Assembly: GCA_964017195.1 (NCBI GenBank)
Contig: OZ024889.1
Span: 57,166,074-57,230,073 of the forward strand
Source: Siderastrea radians
Taxonomy: Eukaryota > Cnidaria > Anthozoa > Scleractinia > Rhizangiidae
Length of the DNA: 64,000 nt
Reading direction: 5' to 3'
Positions within the stretch are counted from its first letter, which is position 1. Every line of letters begins with the position of its first letter. This document shows positions 1 to 10,383 of this stretch, in pieces. The position numbers and the translations under genes were made by a program. Below the pieces are notes generated by a model. The model had not been told where the DNA came from. It was given only the letters and a program-made list of their open reading frames with translations, and made no database searches.

Positions 1-537
1 CTAGGAGTTTCCAGCGTCTTCTTTTAAAACAATTATTCTGGCAGACTATCGGACCTTTTTTATCGATTGATATATAACAGATAAAAACTTTTATCCCTAA
101 AACACGTATTCTCTTCAGTGCTTGATGTTGTTTCCAAAGAATTTGTCCCTGCAAGAAATTAGATGTAAACTTCTGGGCATAGGTGTTTTAAAAACGTTTA
201 TTGCTAACCCAGGTTTAATAGTTAACAAAGGCTTCTGTTAGTTAAAAAAATCAACTACTAATTTGAAGTTGCAGTTTGAAAGCCCCCAAAGCCAAAACAT
301 AGGGCAAAAACAATCCTTTGGAATTCACGTTAATAAGCCAACCTCCTGTCTTTAAAACAGACCCTATAATCCCGGTTACAATTTGCAGCCTAAAAGCAAA
401 CAGGCCTTGGCGACAGAAAGGTTGGCTAAACTTGGGACTCACACATTTTACCTTACTACCCTCAAGCTACCAATTTGAAGTAGCGCTTTTTAGTTATTTT
501 GTCTTAATTTTCGCTCACATCTGAGACTACTGTTAAG
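1..537. repeat. Dispersed or intronic repeat shared with three other places in the window
   Basis: Bases 1-130 match 50651-50755 and 51838-51948 in the same orientation, which lie in introns of the EGF paralogue. The rest, about 130-537, recurs inverted at about 5635-6125. Matching to the paralogue's intron implies that the next EGF exon of gene 1 (the equivalent of 51537-51776) lies only about 60 bp beyond the left edge. The small open frames here are on both copies and look incidental. Confidence 0.75.
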
Positions 538-750
538 TACGGACCCACGTTTTTCAAAAATGATGTAATTGTGGCCCATCAGTGACGAAGAAAATTCATC
601 CATAGGAAATCCATCCATGGAAATACCTGCCCAAGCACACTGCAATGATGTTTCAGTTTTTCCCCAAATTTCGTTAGCTGTGATACCATCCTAAGTTATT
701 GGAAGCCTTGGGGATTATGTGTTTAGCCATAGTTCACCTCTCGGGTTTAC

Positions 751-1016
751 CTGTTTTGTTTCGTGGACAACTGCAATCAAATTTTCCCACTCGGTCAATA
801 CACACTCCACCACTGAGGCAGTTTGGACTCCCATCTAATGAAACACAGTCATCTGTGTTGATGTAACAGTCAACTCCTTCCCAGCCATAAGGGCAGCGAC
901 AAGTGTAGCCACCATAAAAGTTTGTACAAGTTGCTCCATTTTGGCACGGATTGGCCAACACCTGACACTCATCAACATCTACATCACAAGTGGCTCCAGT
1001 AAAATTTGCAGGGCAG
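751..1016 (-). CDS. EGF-domain exon of secreted TSP1/EGF gene 1
   Basis: This 266-nt exon encodes the second half of one EGF domain (starting SCPANFTGATC), a complete calcium-binding-type EGF (DVDEC ... CQNGATC ... CRCPYGWEGVDC) and most of a third (NTDDC ... CSCPRNKTG). The acceptor is after 1017 (phase 2: the previous exon's AG plus this exon's C make a serine) and the donor is before 751 (gtaaac, phase 1). The frame is fully open. The cysteine spacing fits the six-cysteine EGF fold, and D/N-x-D-E/D-C fits calcium-binding EGFs known from extracellular matrix and receptor proteins. Its near copy is 52164-52432, which is one codon longer. The gene continues left of the window, so total length is unknown. 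The open frame to 734 beyond the donor is intron read-through. Confidence 0.85.
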
Positions 1017-1975
1017 CTGCAAATAATCAATAAGACAAAATTATCGGTGCAGTTTAGCCTTGAAGTTGTTTAACTCATTCCTATGCTACGAGGAATACAG
1101 TCAACGAGAAAGCTGGAAAGCTGCACACATTTTTGTTGTAATTATAGATAGTTTATCCATAGTTTTCTTCTCATCATTTCATATTTTATCCTAGCCCCCT
1201 TATCCATTTCTGATTCTTGCTCTTATTACATTTTCTTAATTTGTAATTGTTCTAGATACACGTACATTTTTGTATTTAATGTCACGTGTCTTAATAAAAG
1301 TTTATTGATTGACTGATTGATTGACATAATCTTTGGTATCCATCAGATCGGTCGTATTCAAGATAGCTTCCCGGTGTTCATCACGGGGTTGCACAGCAAA
1401 CTAAGGGCAACAGAAATGGTGGATCGAGTTTGAAATTTAATGCAGGTATATTCGAACATTTCTGACAATTTTCAGGTTTGCTAGGCTTGTACAACATCAC
1501 AGAGGTAGGTATAAAATATTTTTCCGACAGGTACATCGTGAACATCCCACTCATTTTCTTTGAATACTGACTTGCCTAAAAGCTGGAGTGGATACTGACA
1601 AATCAAGTCAGTCGTGAAATATATAAATATTAGACGGTTTAGTGTGTAGTATCGTGGGATATTTTTACGAGTCGCGCCGTATTTTTCGCGGTGCGAAAGG
1701 CTACAGCTTTTAAGATATTGTGGTCTGACACTAGGTTTATTCAGAAGCGTATACAGCTGTATATATGTATGTTTGGCCTTCGGACCATATGACACTGATG
1801 TTTTGCTATTTTGGTTTGAAAGTGGGGATTTGATCAATTTAGGGGAATTCTGTGCCCACCTTCCTGTCAACTAGCCAGGCATGAATTCACTTGCCCAACG
1901 CATCATCTGGAATTCTACCAAAAACGAAAGCGATGGTTTATGGCCTGCCTTGTTGAACGATCAAAGAGTACTAAC

Positions 1976-2048
1976 CTGCAAGTGGCCTTTCCCAGAATAG
2001 TTGAACAAGTTCCGCCATTTTTGCAGTAACCGTCAGTACACGTGGAGG
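1976..2048 (-). CDS. EGF half-domain exon of gene 1
   Basis: This 73-nt exon is too short for routine ORF calling. It encodes STCTDGYCKNGGTC followed by a short loop and TC. The acceptor is a good polypyrimidine-CAG ending at 2049 (phase 1) and the donor is gttagt before 1976 (phase 2). Spliced to the exon at 751-1016 it completes a six-cysteine EGF domain exactly, with a serine codon formed across the junction. Upstream, its phase-1 start joins in phase to the TSP1 exon ending at 7068. Its paralogue is 53419-53491, with the same length and phases and only conservative changes. I am confident because the phases, cysteines and paralogue all agree. Expression cannot be judged. Confidence 0.85.
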
Positions 2049-2164
2049 CTGCAAGAGAAAAACAAGTACGCAGTGTTGAACCGAAAAGACGTCAAAATCC
2101 AGGTGAAAATAACTTTAAAACAATACGTTCTATTGCTATTGCTGACTATTGCTGATTTATTGAC

Positions 2165-2885
2165 GTAAAGAAGACCATTATAAATTAAGGGGCACAAATA
2201 TGCTCTCTTTACCTAAAGCAAGCAGTATTAGCATGGTGTTAGGTCTTTTCGTTACTTTGCCGAAAAGACATGAAATACGCTGCCAGATGCAATAAATGCA
2301 ATAGCCGACACAAGGGAATTCTTAAGTAAGATTCGTCGCGTACAATTTTAAGCTTAAGTTATAATGACATAAATATATAAATAATTAGATTTTAGAATTT
2401 ATTTATATTACAGTTTTATATCTTAATATCTATTTTTTTTTGTCAATAATCGTTTGTAAATATCTCTTAATTCATGTACATACTTTTTTATTAACTTAGC
2501 GTACTTAATATACCTGGAGTTTTGCAAAAGGAGGCAGATAGCTCAGGCGGCAAATGTCAGACAATAAGGGAGGGATGGGAGAGCGTACATTTAGATTAGT
2601 GTTTGCATTCACTCCATGAGTTTGTCACTCTGATTTGCAGTTGGTTTTGAAGAGTTGGAAATAGCTGCAGAGCACCGATTCAAGACTCGATTAGCTGTTT
2701 GACAGCTAAATCACCTCAGGTGGTAAGAAGTAGCTTGCAGAGTGTACTTTCAGGCAAAGCGACACATTTTGCTTAACATGTCAGCACAACTCTTTTTTTT
2801 TCAGTTGTGGTCTTCCTGTAAAGTAGCTTTTAGCTAAGTGGAGCCATGTTAAATAAAATATTACATTACATTATTACGTTACATT
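2165..2885 (+). mobile_element. LINE 3'-end remnant, copy 1
   Basis: The sequence matches 53615-54035, where a reverse-transcriptase-type C-terminal tail is still readable. Here that frame is broken by small indels. The element ends in an ATTACATTACA-type repeated tail near 2885. It lies in an intron of gene 1, antisense to the gene, and predates the segmental duplication because both copies carry it. Confidence 0.65.
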
Positions 2886-3448
2886 ACGCTCGCACGTTGC
2901 AAGGTGAGACCAGACAGTTGTTCGCGAAGGATGCTCGATACGTTTCTCATCCCCTGCCATCCAACTGAACAACTTTAAAAAAAAACACGCTTCCAGCTTA
3001 AGCAGCGATATATTTGCGAAACTTTAAAAGAGCTAGACTCAAGTGCGAACGGCCATTCTTATCATATATCAAACGAAATACCCTGGACACTTTTTAAACT
3101 TGTGGTATTCTAATCTTTCGTAACGCGAAAGATACGGCTAAATCTGTGCAATATTTCCCTCGAGGAGTCGGCAAACTTAATTTTTTAGGTATGGTGCCCC
3201 ACGGGAAGATTAACTGTCTTTTTATTCAGCAGAAAGTTATGATTCTCCTTTTCGTTCCAAACTTTTTATTTCAAGCAGTTAATACTGCCAAATTCCGAAA
3301 TCCGAAGCGAGCGTTTCTCAGAGGTAAACCAAGATTCCAGCGATCTGCAGGTGAAAGGTATTTATTCCAAGCGGCATCCCTGTTAGCAGACGGTTGTAAT
3401 ATATAGATTTAGCAAAGCCTAGAAGCCGAGCTTCGTATTCTTAGCCAA

Positions 3449-3470
3449 TGACGTCACGAAAGTGACGTCA
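3449..3470. promoter_or_regulatory. Two perfect CRE-type octamers (TGACGTCA)
   Basis: TGACGTCA occurs at 3449-3456 and again at 3463-3470, 14 bp apart, with CCAAT immediately before the first. TGACGTCA is the established CREB/ATF palindrome. No promoter or start codon is assigned nearby, so function is inferred only from the motif. The pair lies just outside the duplicated segment. Confidence 0.45.
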
Positions 3471-3474
3471 GTGG

Positions 3475-4955
3475 CTACTGTCATCAGAGCCTAAAAGAAC
3501 GGCACCGTCGGTATCTGTCTTCATCTGTGGGGCCGCGGGAGTATTCTGTGAGATGTTGGGTGGGGGTGTGCCACCGGGACACTGAAGCCCTTCTTAACAG
3601 CGGCACAGGCCCATACAGCTTGTACTATGGGAGTACCACCCCCCGGGCTTTGAAGTGTTTTACATTCGCGAGTCTCGATCAACAGGAACTCTCTAATGTT
3701 ACTTCGAATACGCTGTTTGTGTACGTCAGGTCTGGCAGGATTTTATTCGCTTTGTAGTCCAGCGTTTACTGAGCCGTGGTGCAAATTTCCATGGCAGCAA
3801 ACACATCAGAAATTATACACAAGGCGGATTCGTCTGTATGAACGTCGTGGCCGCAACGAACCAACTCGACTTAGTGTGTTTTGCTGCGAAGTAAAAACAC
3901 TTTGTAAATAACTTTTAATGTGAAGTAACAAAAGAAAAATCGGAAGCACCGTAATTTCCAGCCGATTACCCGCATGAAAACCTTTTCACTATCGCAAGTA
4001 TCGATCGAAAATATTTCAAGATATTTAATGGAATGAACGTTACTCTCTAAAACCAAAAACAGTGGAAAGGATATATTTAAAGCCCAAGTTTTTAACGGTA
4101 GTGAAAAGACTGGAGTAAAACAACATACTTCGTGTTTGTCTCTAGCTAACAGCGAATTTAAAATTTGCAGTGCCATTTTTGCCTGCGAAAACAAGAAACC
4201 ATTTTAAAGTAAAATCGGAATTGCTGGAGGATTGTTCCTACACTGTAGCTATATTCCTAAAACTGAAAAACTTGAATGAAACTAATATTAAAAATCCAAG
4301 TTACAGTGGTGATCAAGGAATTAGAGTAAAATCTCCTATTACTTCGGGGTAATAGGGTTATTCATAGTTCAAAGCGTAGTTGGACAAATTTTCGTAGTTG
4401 ACAGCTGTTTGTAATTTGAACCTTCGGAATGTAACGCAACGCTCAAAGCATCTCGAACCGAACGCAAGATTAGCAACAACAGATACTATTATGTGAAAAA
4501 GCATTCCAATAGAGACCTATTGAATTTTGCAAGTTTTTATCACGTCTGTCAGGACGTGTCTTGAACATATCAAAAATGCAAGAAACAGATGTGTTAGGAT
4601 ATGTTTTCTTTGAAGAAAAGGGAAACGAAATTTTTATTCACGCCACACACAATTTTAATGACACGCTATAATTAACTGTCACGTAGTCACGCTGCTCGTT
4701 ACACTGTTTTATGATAACTGAATATGTTGATTCGGGATGTTTTCGGGGAGTGGGGGGAAGGGGAGGGGGGCGCACAGTCCGCATTGCAGTAGTATTGGTA
4801 GTAGCAGTGGTGTGAAATCCATAGGTTGTCCTCACAAATTTCACCATACTGCGGAACAAAACATCATTGGCTCTGCACGCACTGCAGGTGCCGTGTTAAT
4901 TTCTAAAAAATACTCTCATCGAAGTCGTTAAATAGATATGAATTTTTTTTTCACG
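3475..4955. other. Intron of gene 1 with no supported gene
   Basis: Only short overlapping open frames on both strands are present, and none shows a recognisable domain. A G-rich run at about 4738-4778 could form a quadruplex. The segment lies between the TSP1 and EGF exons of gene 1. Confidence 0.6.
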
Positions 4956-4959
4956 CATC

Positions 4960-5735
4960 CGCTGGGTATCCATAACCGGTGTCGCAGGCCGTCATCCTTC
5001 CGTGAGGCCACGAACACTAACGTCACTTGTAGAGGTTAATTTTACTACTTATTTCCTTTCTCGTGACAAAATGCCTATCCACATAAAAATGCTCGTGTTT
5101 CTCCTGGGTAAATGTGTTTGGACCGCCGCAAAAACCATGGTTGTGGACAAAAAAAAACTGAAGGCACTAGCCCTGCTATATTTGGGATGGGCTGCTGCGA
5201 GATGCTGCGAACTGAAGCGTTGTCCCGTTCGTGTTCACAGCAGAACCGACAACAAAGATGAAGTCCTCGAAGGCAAATTCGTAACCTGAACTTTTCGCCT
5301 TCCACCAAAAAGACAACTGAGTATTCTTTTGAAATTTTTCTTTCTATTAAAATTGTTTTGACTTTTGTTGTCTTTGCTAAGACGCGGGTAACCATGCGAT
5401 ATCGTGCCCAAACCGCGGGATACAACCATCTCATATTGGTGACCTTGTGGTGCGAACGGACGGTCACACGACTATTACGTCATTATCAAATTTCTTGGCT
5501 TGATAGGTTACCAAATTTGCTTAGCAATGGTGCTCCGCTGGCGCTCTAGGCGCGCAGGCTCCGCTAATATGGCCTCGGAGCACGCACTGGAGGACTGTCC
5601 GAGGATTATTAAAGAAGTAGGCACAAATGAATGGCGATCGCAGAGCCCTTGATAGTGAACTTGGTGTGAATTCCTGTGAAGTTCGGGCAGGGGCGAAGTA
5701 CCATCAAAATCGAGGAAGGTTTAGCCAATCTTTCT
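4960..5735. repeat. Dispersed repeat, family with copies at 36930-37440 and 63240-64000
   Basis: This is about 0.75 kb with a near full-length copy at 63240-64000 in the same orientation and a shorter copy at 36930-37440. The shared core includes a region reading caatgg-gctccgctgg-cgc-caggctccgct, and a downstream cggacggtca-type motif. The overlapping frames on both strands recur with different disruptions in each copy, so I read this as an interspersed repeat and not a gene. Its class is not recognised, and it has no obvious terminal inverted repeats. Confidence 0.75.
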
Positions 5736-6125
5736 GTCCCCAAGGCCTGTTTGCTTTTAAGCTACAAGTTGTAATCAGGAGTATAGGGTCAATTTTAAAG
5801 TCAGGAAGTTGGCATAGTCACGTGAATTCCAAGGGATCGTTTTTGTCCTATGTTTTCGCTTTGGAGGCTTTCCAACTGCAACTTCAAATTATTAGTTGCT
5901 TTTCTTAACTAACAGAGGCCTTTGTAAACTTTTAAACCTTAGTCAGCAATAAACGCCTTTAAAACGCCTAGGCCCGGAAGATTACGCCTAATTTCTTGTA
6001 GCGACAAATTCTTTGGAAACAACTTCAAGCACGGAAGACAATACGTGTTTTAGGCATAAAAGTTTTTATCTGTTATCAATCGACATAAAAGGTCCTAGTC
6101 TGCCAGAATAATGGTTTTTAAAGCA
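5635..6125. repeat. Inverted copy of the 1-537 repeat
   Basis: The reverse complement of about 1-537, including the block near cttggaattcacgt and the terminal gtctgccagaataat end. It lies within the long gene 1 intron. Confidence 0.75.
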
Positions 6126-6154
6126 GACGCCGGAAGGTCACAAGGCTATGAATT

Positions 6155-6300
6155 TTAATGACGAGATATGGGATGAAAATACCTTTGAAGTGGGACATGC
6201 TGCTTGTCAAGAAGCGAGATCAGAAACAGCTAATATCACGAAACCTGCGGCATGTCCAGGCGATACAGCAGTCAGGATTTTAACTACTGCAAGATAGCCT
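6155..6300 (+). pseudogene. Fragment related to the C-terminal W-rich tail of the coiled-coil gene
   Basis: About 85 bases align with 32715-32800 at roughly three-quarters identity by eye. In the plus frame WDENTFEVGHAACQEAR parallels WDMNENTTEAGHAGWREAR at 32720-32780. Tryptophans seen in the 32.7-kb copy are lost and no splice context is evident. This is probably a partial duplicate of that locus sitting antisense within gene 1. Confidence 0.5.
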
Positions 6301-6453
6301 CACTTTCATTTCGAAGGTTAGGCACCCAGTAACGTCCGCAAAAGGGTTTGCAAGTCAACTCTTGACTCGTGTTGAATTTGCACTCAGTTAGGCCAAGCCT
6401 TTACTGTCTAACACCATGATGAGCACATTGTTACCCTGCAAGCAGAGCTTATT

Positions 6454-7017
6454 TTTTGGTCGCCATATGTTCCAGCGAGCGAATAAGTAACCTCTGAGCA
6501 AAAACTTCTGCTTTTTTGATCTGCCGCCGTCTCTGCTTGTTTCTAACTGGCTCTCAACAGGTTTTGAAGCTGGAAACGTCAGCCTTCAATCTCTTTACGG
6601 TGGCCAATCTACCGCATCAACTCAGGTTTTGAAGCTGATGCATGCCGCGAATGCTGTCAAAAAGTGTGCGCGCTGTAATACGCTTGCAAGCATGTCGTAC
6701 GCGACAGATTTTCTTTTTTTGTTACAAAATTCTTTTGTCTTTTTTCCTAGCTCAGAAGATACGCAGAAAAATAAGGCAGCAATTTTTGAAGCCTTATTTT
6801 ACTCATATTTATCCGGAGTTGACAGTAACGTTCAAATAAAGCGGGTGCAAGTAACGTTTCATGGAGTTCACAAGTTTCGTTTATCTGACGTATGAGCACG
6901 CGTGCAAAATGTAATTGGCGACGTGTATGACGAATATTGCGCATGCACGACAGGAAATCGGACGGTTTGGAGCAGAGGTTACTTATTCGCCCGTCGGAAC
7001 ACAGGGTGACCAAGAAA
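6454..7017. mobile_element. Short inverted-repeat element (MITE-like)
   Basis: About 564 bp bounded by imperfect inverted repeats of about 50 bp. The left arm contains gcgaataagtaacctctg (6479-6496) and the right arm its exact reverse complement (6973-6990), with flanking bases also matching. There is no convincing coding sequence inside. It sits about 50 bp from a TSP1 exon. Confidence 0.6.
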
Positions 7018-7067
7018 CCTCTGCATGCAAGGTATCATACTGTGTTCACTGCAGCTAAAATTCTTAC

Positions 7068-7232
7068 TTGGACATTTTGCGGCGACGCATTTTCTTCTGT
7101 CTCTCAGCCTTGTCGGACAAGGCACTCCACCATTCTTCTCGCTTTTTATGATCTTCCTTATCCGAAACGTTTTACCTCTGCCACAATGTTTTGAACATGG
7201 GGTCCAGGGAGACCACCCTGTTACAATGCAAT
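7068..7232 (-). CDS. TSP1-domain exon 2 of gene 1
   Basis: This 165-nt exon is symmetrical phase 1-1. It has acceptor attttag ending at 7233 and donor gtaaga before 7068. It encodes a complete thrombospondin type-1 repeat: DCIVTGWSPWTPCSKHCGRG at the start, then a basic stretch, GGVPCP, and a closing RRKCVAAKCP. The WSxW tryptophan ladder, the CSxxCGxG motif and six cysteines match the family, which acts in the extracellular matrix through glycosaminoglycan and protein binding. The first base pair of the exon with the previous exon's last G makes Asp. It joins in phase to 1976-2048 downstream and 7965-8180 upstream. No damage was seen. Confidence 0.88.
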
Positions 7233-7474
7233 CTAAAATAGAGTAAAGCAAAAGGAGTAAGAAAATAACTTAATGAGAAACCAGGGAATAAAAAACAGAA
7301 AGGTAGCGACATCTTTCTCAATATCTTTCTCATCTTTCTCTTGTATTCACCAGGCTTAAAATTCACCATCAGATTTACGTCATTGCGAATATGCCACCTA
7401 TCGACATTTCAGTCCTAGCAGTATGCAGGACCTTTGTCACGTGAACCTAGTTTAATGGCCTTGGCTCCCACGAG

Positions 7475-7546
7475 TCTCCTGTAGCTCAGTGGTAGAGCAT
7501 CTGGACTAGTAACCAGAAGTTCATAGGTTAGACTCCTGTTGGGAGA
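7475..7546 (+). pseudogene. tRNA-Thr(AGU)-like pseudogene
   Basis: This 72-nt sequence can fold as a tRNA. The acceptor stem TCTCCTG/TGGGAGA pairs over seven positions with two wobbles, and the D-arm reads TAGCTCAGTGGTAGAGCA. The anticodon arm reads CTGGA-CTAGTAA-CCAG, one base short of the normal stem, with AGT at the anticodon position. Box B is GGTTAGACTCC instead of the consensus GGTTCGANTCC. The deletion and the box B change argue for a dead tRNA or SINE head. Confidence 0.6.
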
Positions 7547-7964
7547 ACTCCGATTTTTTTCCGAGTTGCGTGTGTCACTAAAGACCGATGTATACGGTAC
7601 GATTTTGTTGCAAGCGAATCCTTACGTCATGCCTACAACACGAATCGCGTCATGATGTAAATTAAACCGATCTTTGTCTGGCAAAAGCAGCGCGCGCAAT
7701 AAAAGTCACATACGACAGTCGTAAGCAAAACTCGTACCGTGTAGATCGGCGTTTAGTCTTATGATTGCCTGTTATTTGTCATGAGACATGTGACATGCAT
7801 AAGATATAAGTACCTTCATCATCCATTCAACGGATAGACAGACGTAAACGGTCGCGGATTATATGATTAAAGCTGCCTCTTAACCTTTATCATCCTTAAG
7901 GATAAAGCGGTATTGAGTCATCAGCGATGGTTAACAGTTACCATAGATAACAGTGTAGTCATAC

Positions 7965-8180
7965 CGTTGCTATTCTTTACAGGACACTTGGGAAGCTTAC
8001 ACCTCCTCCATTTTATAAGCGAGTAAAGGGCTGGGCAGGGCTTTCCACCAGGCCCCTCTTTTTGCAGAATTGTACGCAATCGAAATCGGCCGCCTTGACC
8101 ACACGTGCCCAGGCACCCACTCCACGATGACCAGGAAGATAGCTTGCAGTTTTGTTTGGGAGTAACCCCGCGTACAGGAA
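7965..8180 (-). CDS. TSP1-domain exon 1 of gene 1
   Basis: This 216-nt exon is symmetrical phase 1-1. Its acceptor follows a strong pyrimidine tract (tttctttatttccgtag, ending at 8181). The best in-phase donor is g|gtatga before 7965. A gtaaag donor 18 bases earlier (before 7983) would be out of phase with the next exon. The product is a TSP1 repeat: NCKLSSWSSWSGCLGTCGQG, then GGRFRLRT, GGKPCP and a final RRCKLPKCP. Six cysteines and the tryptophan ladder are intact. It was found by translating the minus strand because ORF length alone does not reveal it. It links in phase to the signal-peptide exon at 13955-14069 across a 5.8-kb intron full of transposons. Confidence 0.85.
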
Positions 8181-8229
8181 CTACGGAAATAAAGAAAAGG
8201 TTGGAAAACAGTAACTAAGGTGCTTTTGT

Positions 8230-9420
8230 ATTTTTTTTAAATAATAGACTTCATTGGAAACAAAATATACACAATACAATACAGTGGAGTTAAAGTATTA
8301 GTAGTAGTTTTACAAAGTGCCATAACTAATTAGGATAACGCAATAAGGATATGTAACTAAATAATTAAGTAAATAATATTGGAGCAAAGGCTGGGGAAAG
8401 CACAATCAAATCGTTTTAGACTATCTTGTTGATTTTCCATGTTCTTTCCAGTTTTGAGATGCATTCTGCCGTGTCTAAATTATTTTTCAATGATTTGTTT
8501 GCATAAACATATTGCTTCACATGCTGTAAGAGCAACGAGATTTTTCTGAACAGAAGTATATTTGACACAGGTGATAACTGACAGAAATTCAATAATATCT
8601 GAGCGACAGTAGGGTTGATGTTCGTGTGGTGTTGTGCATTAAACCAATTTAAAATGTCTTCATATAGTTTAAGAGAGGATGTGCATTTCATGATGGTGTG
8701 TTAAAGGGAGTCTGGTTCGTGACACTCCACGCATTCACTGTTGTTGGCAATTCCATAGCGTTTAAGTTCTTTGTTGGTGATGAGAATAGGTGCAAAAGTT
8801 TGAGGGAGAATTGTTTCAGCTTGTTATCTTCAGTTGTTTTGTATATATTATTTATACTTTTTTCCCAATTCTCTACAATCACTTCATTTTTTTCTGACCA
8901 TGTTTTTTTGCGGTTGGTAACTTGTCTTTTTTTTCAAGGAATAATTGGTAGTAATCCTTGCATCGTTTTGGGAAGGATTAACACTTTTTCTTTTAAAAGT
9001 TGAAACAAATTATCATCCTGTTCGGAGAGTCGTCGTGTAATGAGAGATTGCGAAGCCTCATTTCGTAGACATACTAGTATTGCGGAGTTGATTTGCTGAT
9101 ATCGCAAAAAATTGGATTTCAGTTGTCATTGAGTTCAGATAGCGAGAGGAAAATACCGTTCTTGTTTAGAAGATCTTGGACAAAGTGAATACCCTTATCA
9201 AACCAAGCTTTCCAAAAGATAGATTTTCCTTCGGTGGTTATGTCCTTATTATTCCACAGAATAAAAGTTTTTTTGATGCATATCCTCGAAATTATTTCGC
9301 AGATCAGCGAAATAGTCTAGCAGCTCTCTATAGAAAATGGGTCATTTCTCACTAAGTTTTTTATCGCGTTGTAGTTGCATTTTAGAATGTGCTTGTGTAT
9401 ATCAGTGAGGCTCTGGAGCC
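8230..9420 (-). mobile_element. LINE (L1/Tx1-like) 3' remnant
   Basis: The minus strand keeps the C-terminal part of a non-LTR retrotransposon protein. A segment reads KLKQFSLKLLHLF, then after a frameshift CVECHEPDSL-stop-HTIMKC, which is the C-x2-C...H...C knuckle typical of L1-like ORF2 tails. A final helical tail ends LERTWKIN. One in-frame stop and at least one frameshift show it is dead. It lies in intron 1 of gene 1, in the same orientation as the gene. The clade assignment is from memory of motif layout. Confidence 0.65.
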
Positions 9421-9539
9421 TCTGGGGTCGCCGGGAATGTGATTGACTCAAGGAATCTTTTCACTGCGTATGTACGCGACAGCACTGTCTCAGATCATTT
9501 TGATGAGAGAAATAGCGATACCAGAACTGCAAAATGTTT

Positions 9540-9895
9540 ATTGTTTTATCACGCATTTATTTCATCCCTGTCAACAGAGTACTCGGGTCTCTAATCTCTG
9601 GAAAGAGACAAACCTGGGCACTCTTGAGCCGTTTCAAAATTTTACCTACCCGCAAAGTATAAGACCAAATCTGGCTCATGTAATAAGATCCGTCGTCGCA
9701 ATTCAAGTATACAAGTGAAACAAAATCACAACTAATCTAAGAAGTTTGTAGAAGCTGATAGCTGGTTTTAGATAGGAAGAAGTCACTACTTTTTACCGTA
9801 GATATACCTAGCTTTTTCAGTTGAAAGCCAGACAAGATTGCAAAAATTTCTGCTGAGGAAACAAAATGCTTAGTTTGGCATGGTCTCCGAGAAAA
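9540..9895. repeat. Dispersed repeat, direct copy at 14855-15178
   Basis: About 340 bp shared in the same orientation, starting near caacagagta and including ggtctctaatctctggaaag and a downstream agccagacaagatt block. No coding features or termini are recognised. Confidence 0.75.
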
Positions 9896-9899
9896 CAAA

Positions 9900-10162
9900 G
9901 AAGAAATTTGGCCACAGAAGTACCATTAGAACAGATTAGCGATTGAGATGACAGTGAATATCTGAGAAATCATATATAAGCTGCGGAAGTCAAATCAAAT
10001 GAAGAATGATCCTCCCAGTGATGTTCGGAATTAAAGAAATTGCAATTAAGCCTGAAAAACATTTCGAGGCTTTGGACGGGATTTGAACTCGTGACTTTTA
10101 CGCTGCTAGTGTGATGCTCTAACCAATTGAGCTACCCAGGCCTCATATGTTAGGAGCGGTCA
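9900..10162 (-). mobile_element. tRNA-derived SINE (copy a)
   Basis: On the minus strand a tRNA-like head (about 10143 down to 10067) has box A TAGCTCAATTGG and box B AGTTCAAATCC. It is followed by a tRNA-unrelated body running down to about 9900. Copies b and c at 15.7-16.26 kb share both head and body. An adjacent AAATC tract lies on the head side. Confidence 0.75.
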
Positions 10163-10246
10163 ATACACCATAGAGTTCATAAATGAGATGACAAAGAATA
10201 TATGATAAATCATATATAAACTGTGGAAGTGAATTCCCGACATATG

Positions 10247-10310
10247 AAATCAAATCAAATCAAATCAAATCAAATCGAATCAAATCAAATCAAATCGAAT
10301 CCCGTCCAAA
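10247..10310. repeat. (AAATC)n microsatellite
   Basis: Tandem aaatc units with a few aatcg variants, lying between the SINE and the long inverted-repeat element. Confidence 0.9.
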
Positions 10311-10383
10311 GCCTCGAAATTTTGTCTTCATGTTCAATCGCAATTTCTTTAATTGCATGCATCACTGCGAGAATCATTCATTA

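Larger units (their letters stand above)
541..3400. repeat. Segmental duplication, copy 1 (partner at 51955-54500)
   Basis: The sequence is collinear and in the same orientation as 51955-54500. Shared landmarks are an identical-looking 3' intron flank, EGF exons, a LINE 3' remnant, and the stretch ending near 3390. Copy 1 carries an extra block of about 290 bp at roughly 2520-2810. The duplication contains two exons of the EGF/TSP1 gene and shows that the two minus-strand genes are paralogues. Similarity ends near 3390, just before the paired CRE-like sites. Confidence 0.88.

Noticed and set aside
1481..1870. A 129-residue minus frame with a diverged copy at 53073-53339
   Set aside because: It lies in the duplicated intron region between confirmed exons. 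The copies differ by frame-breaking ends and have no splice phase fit.
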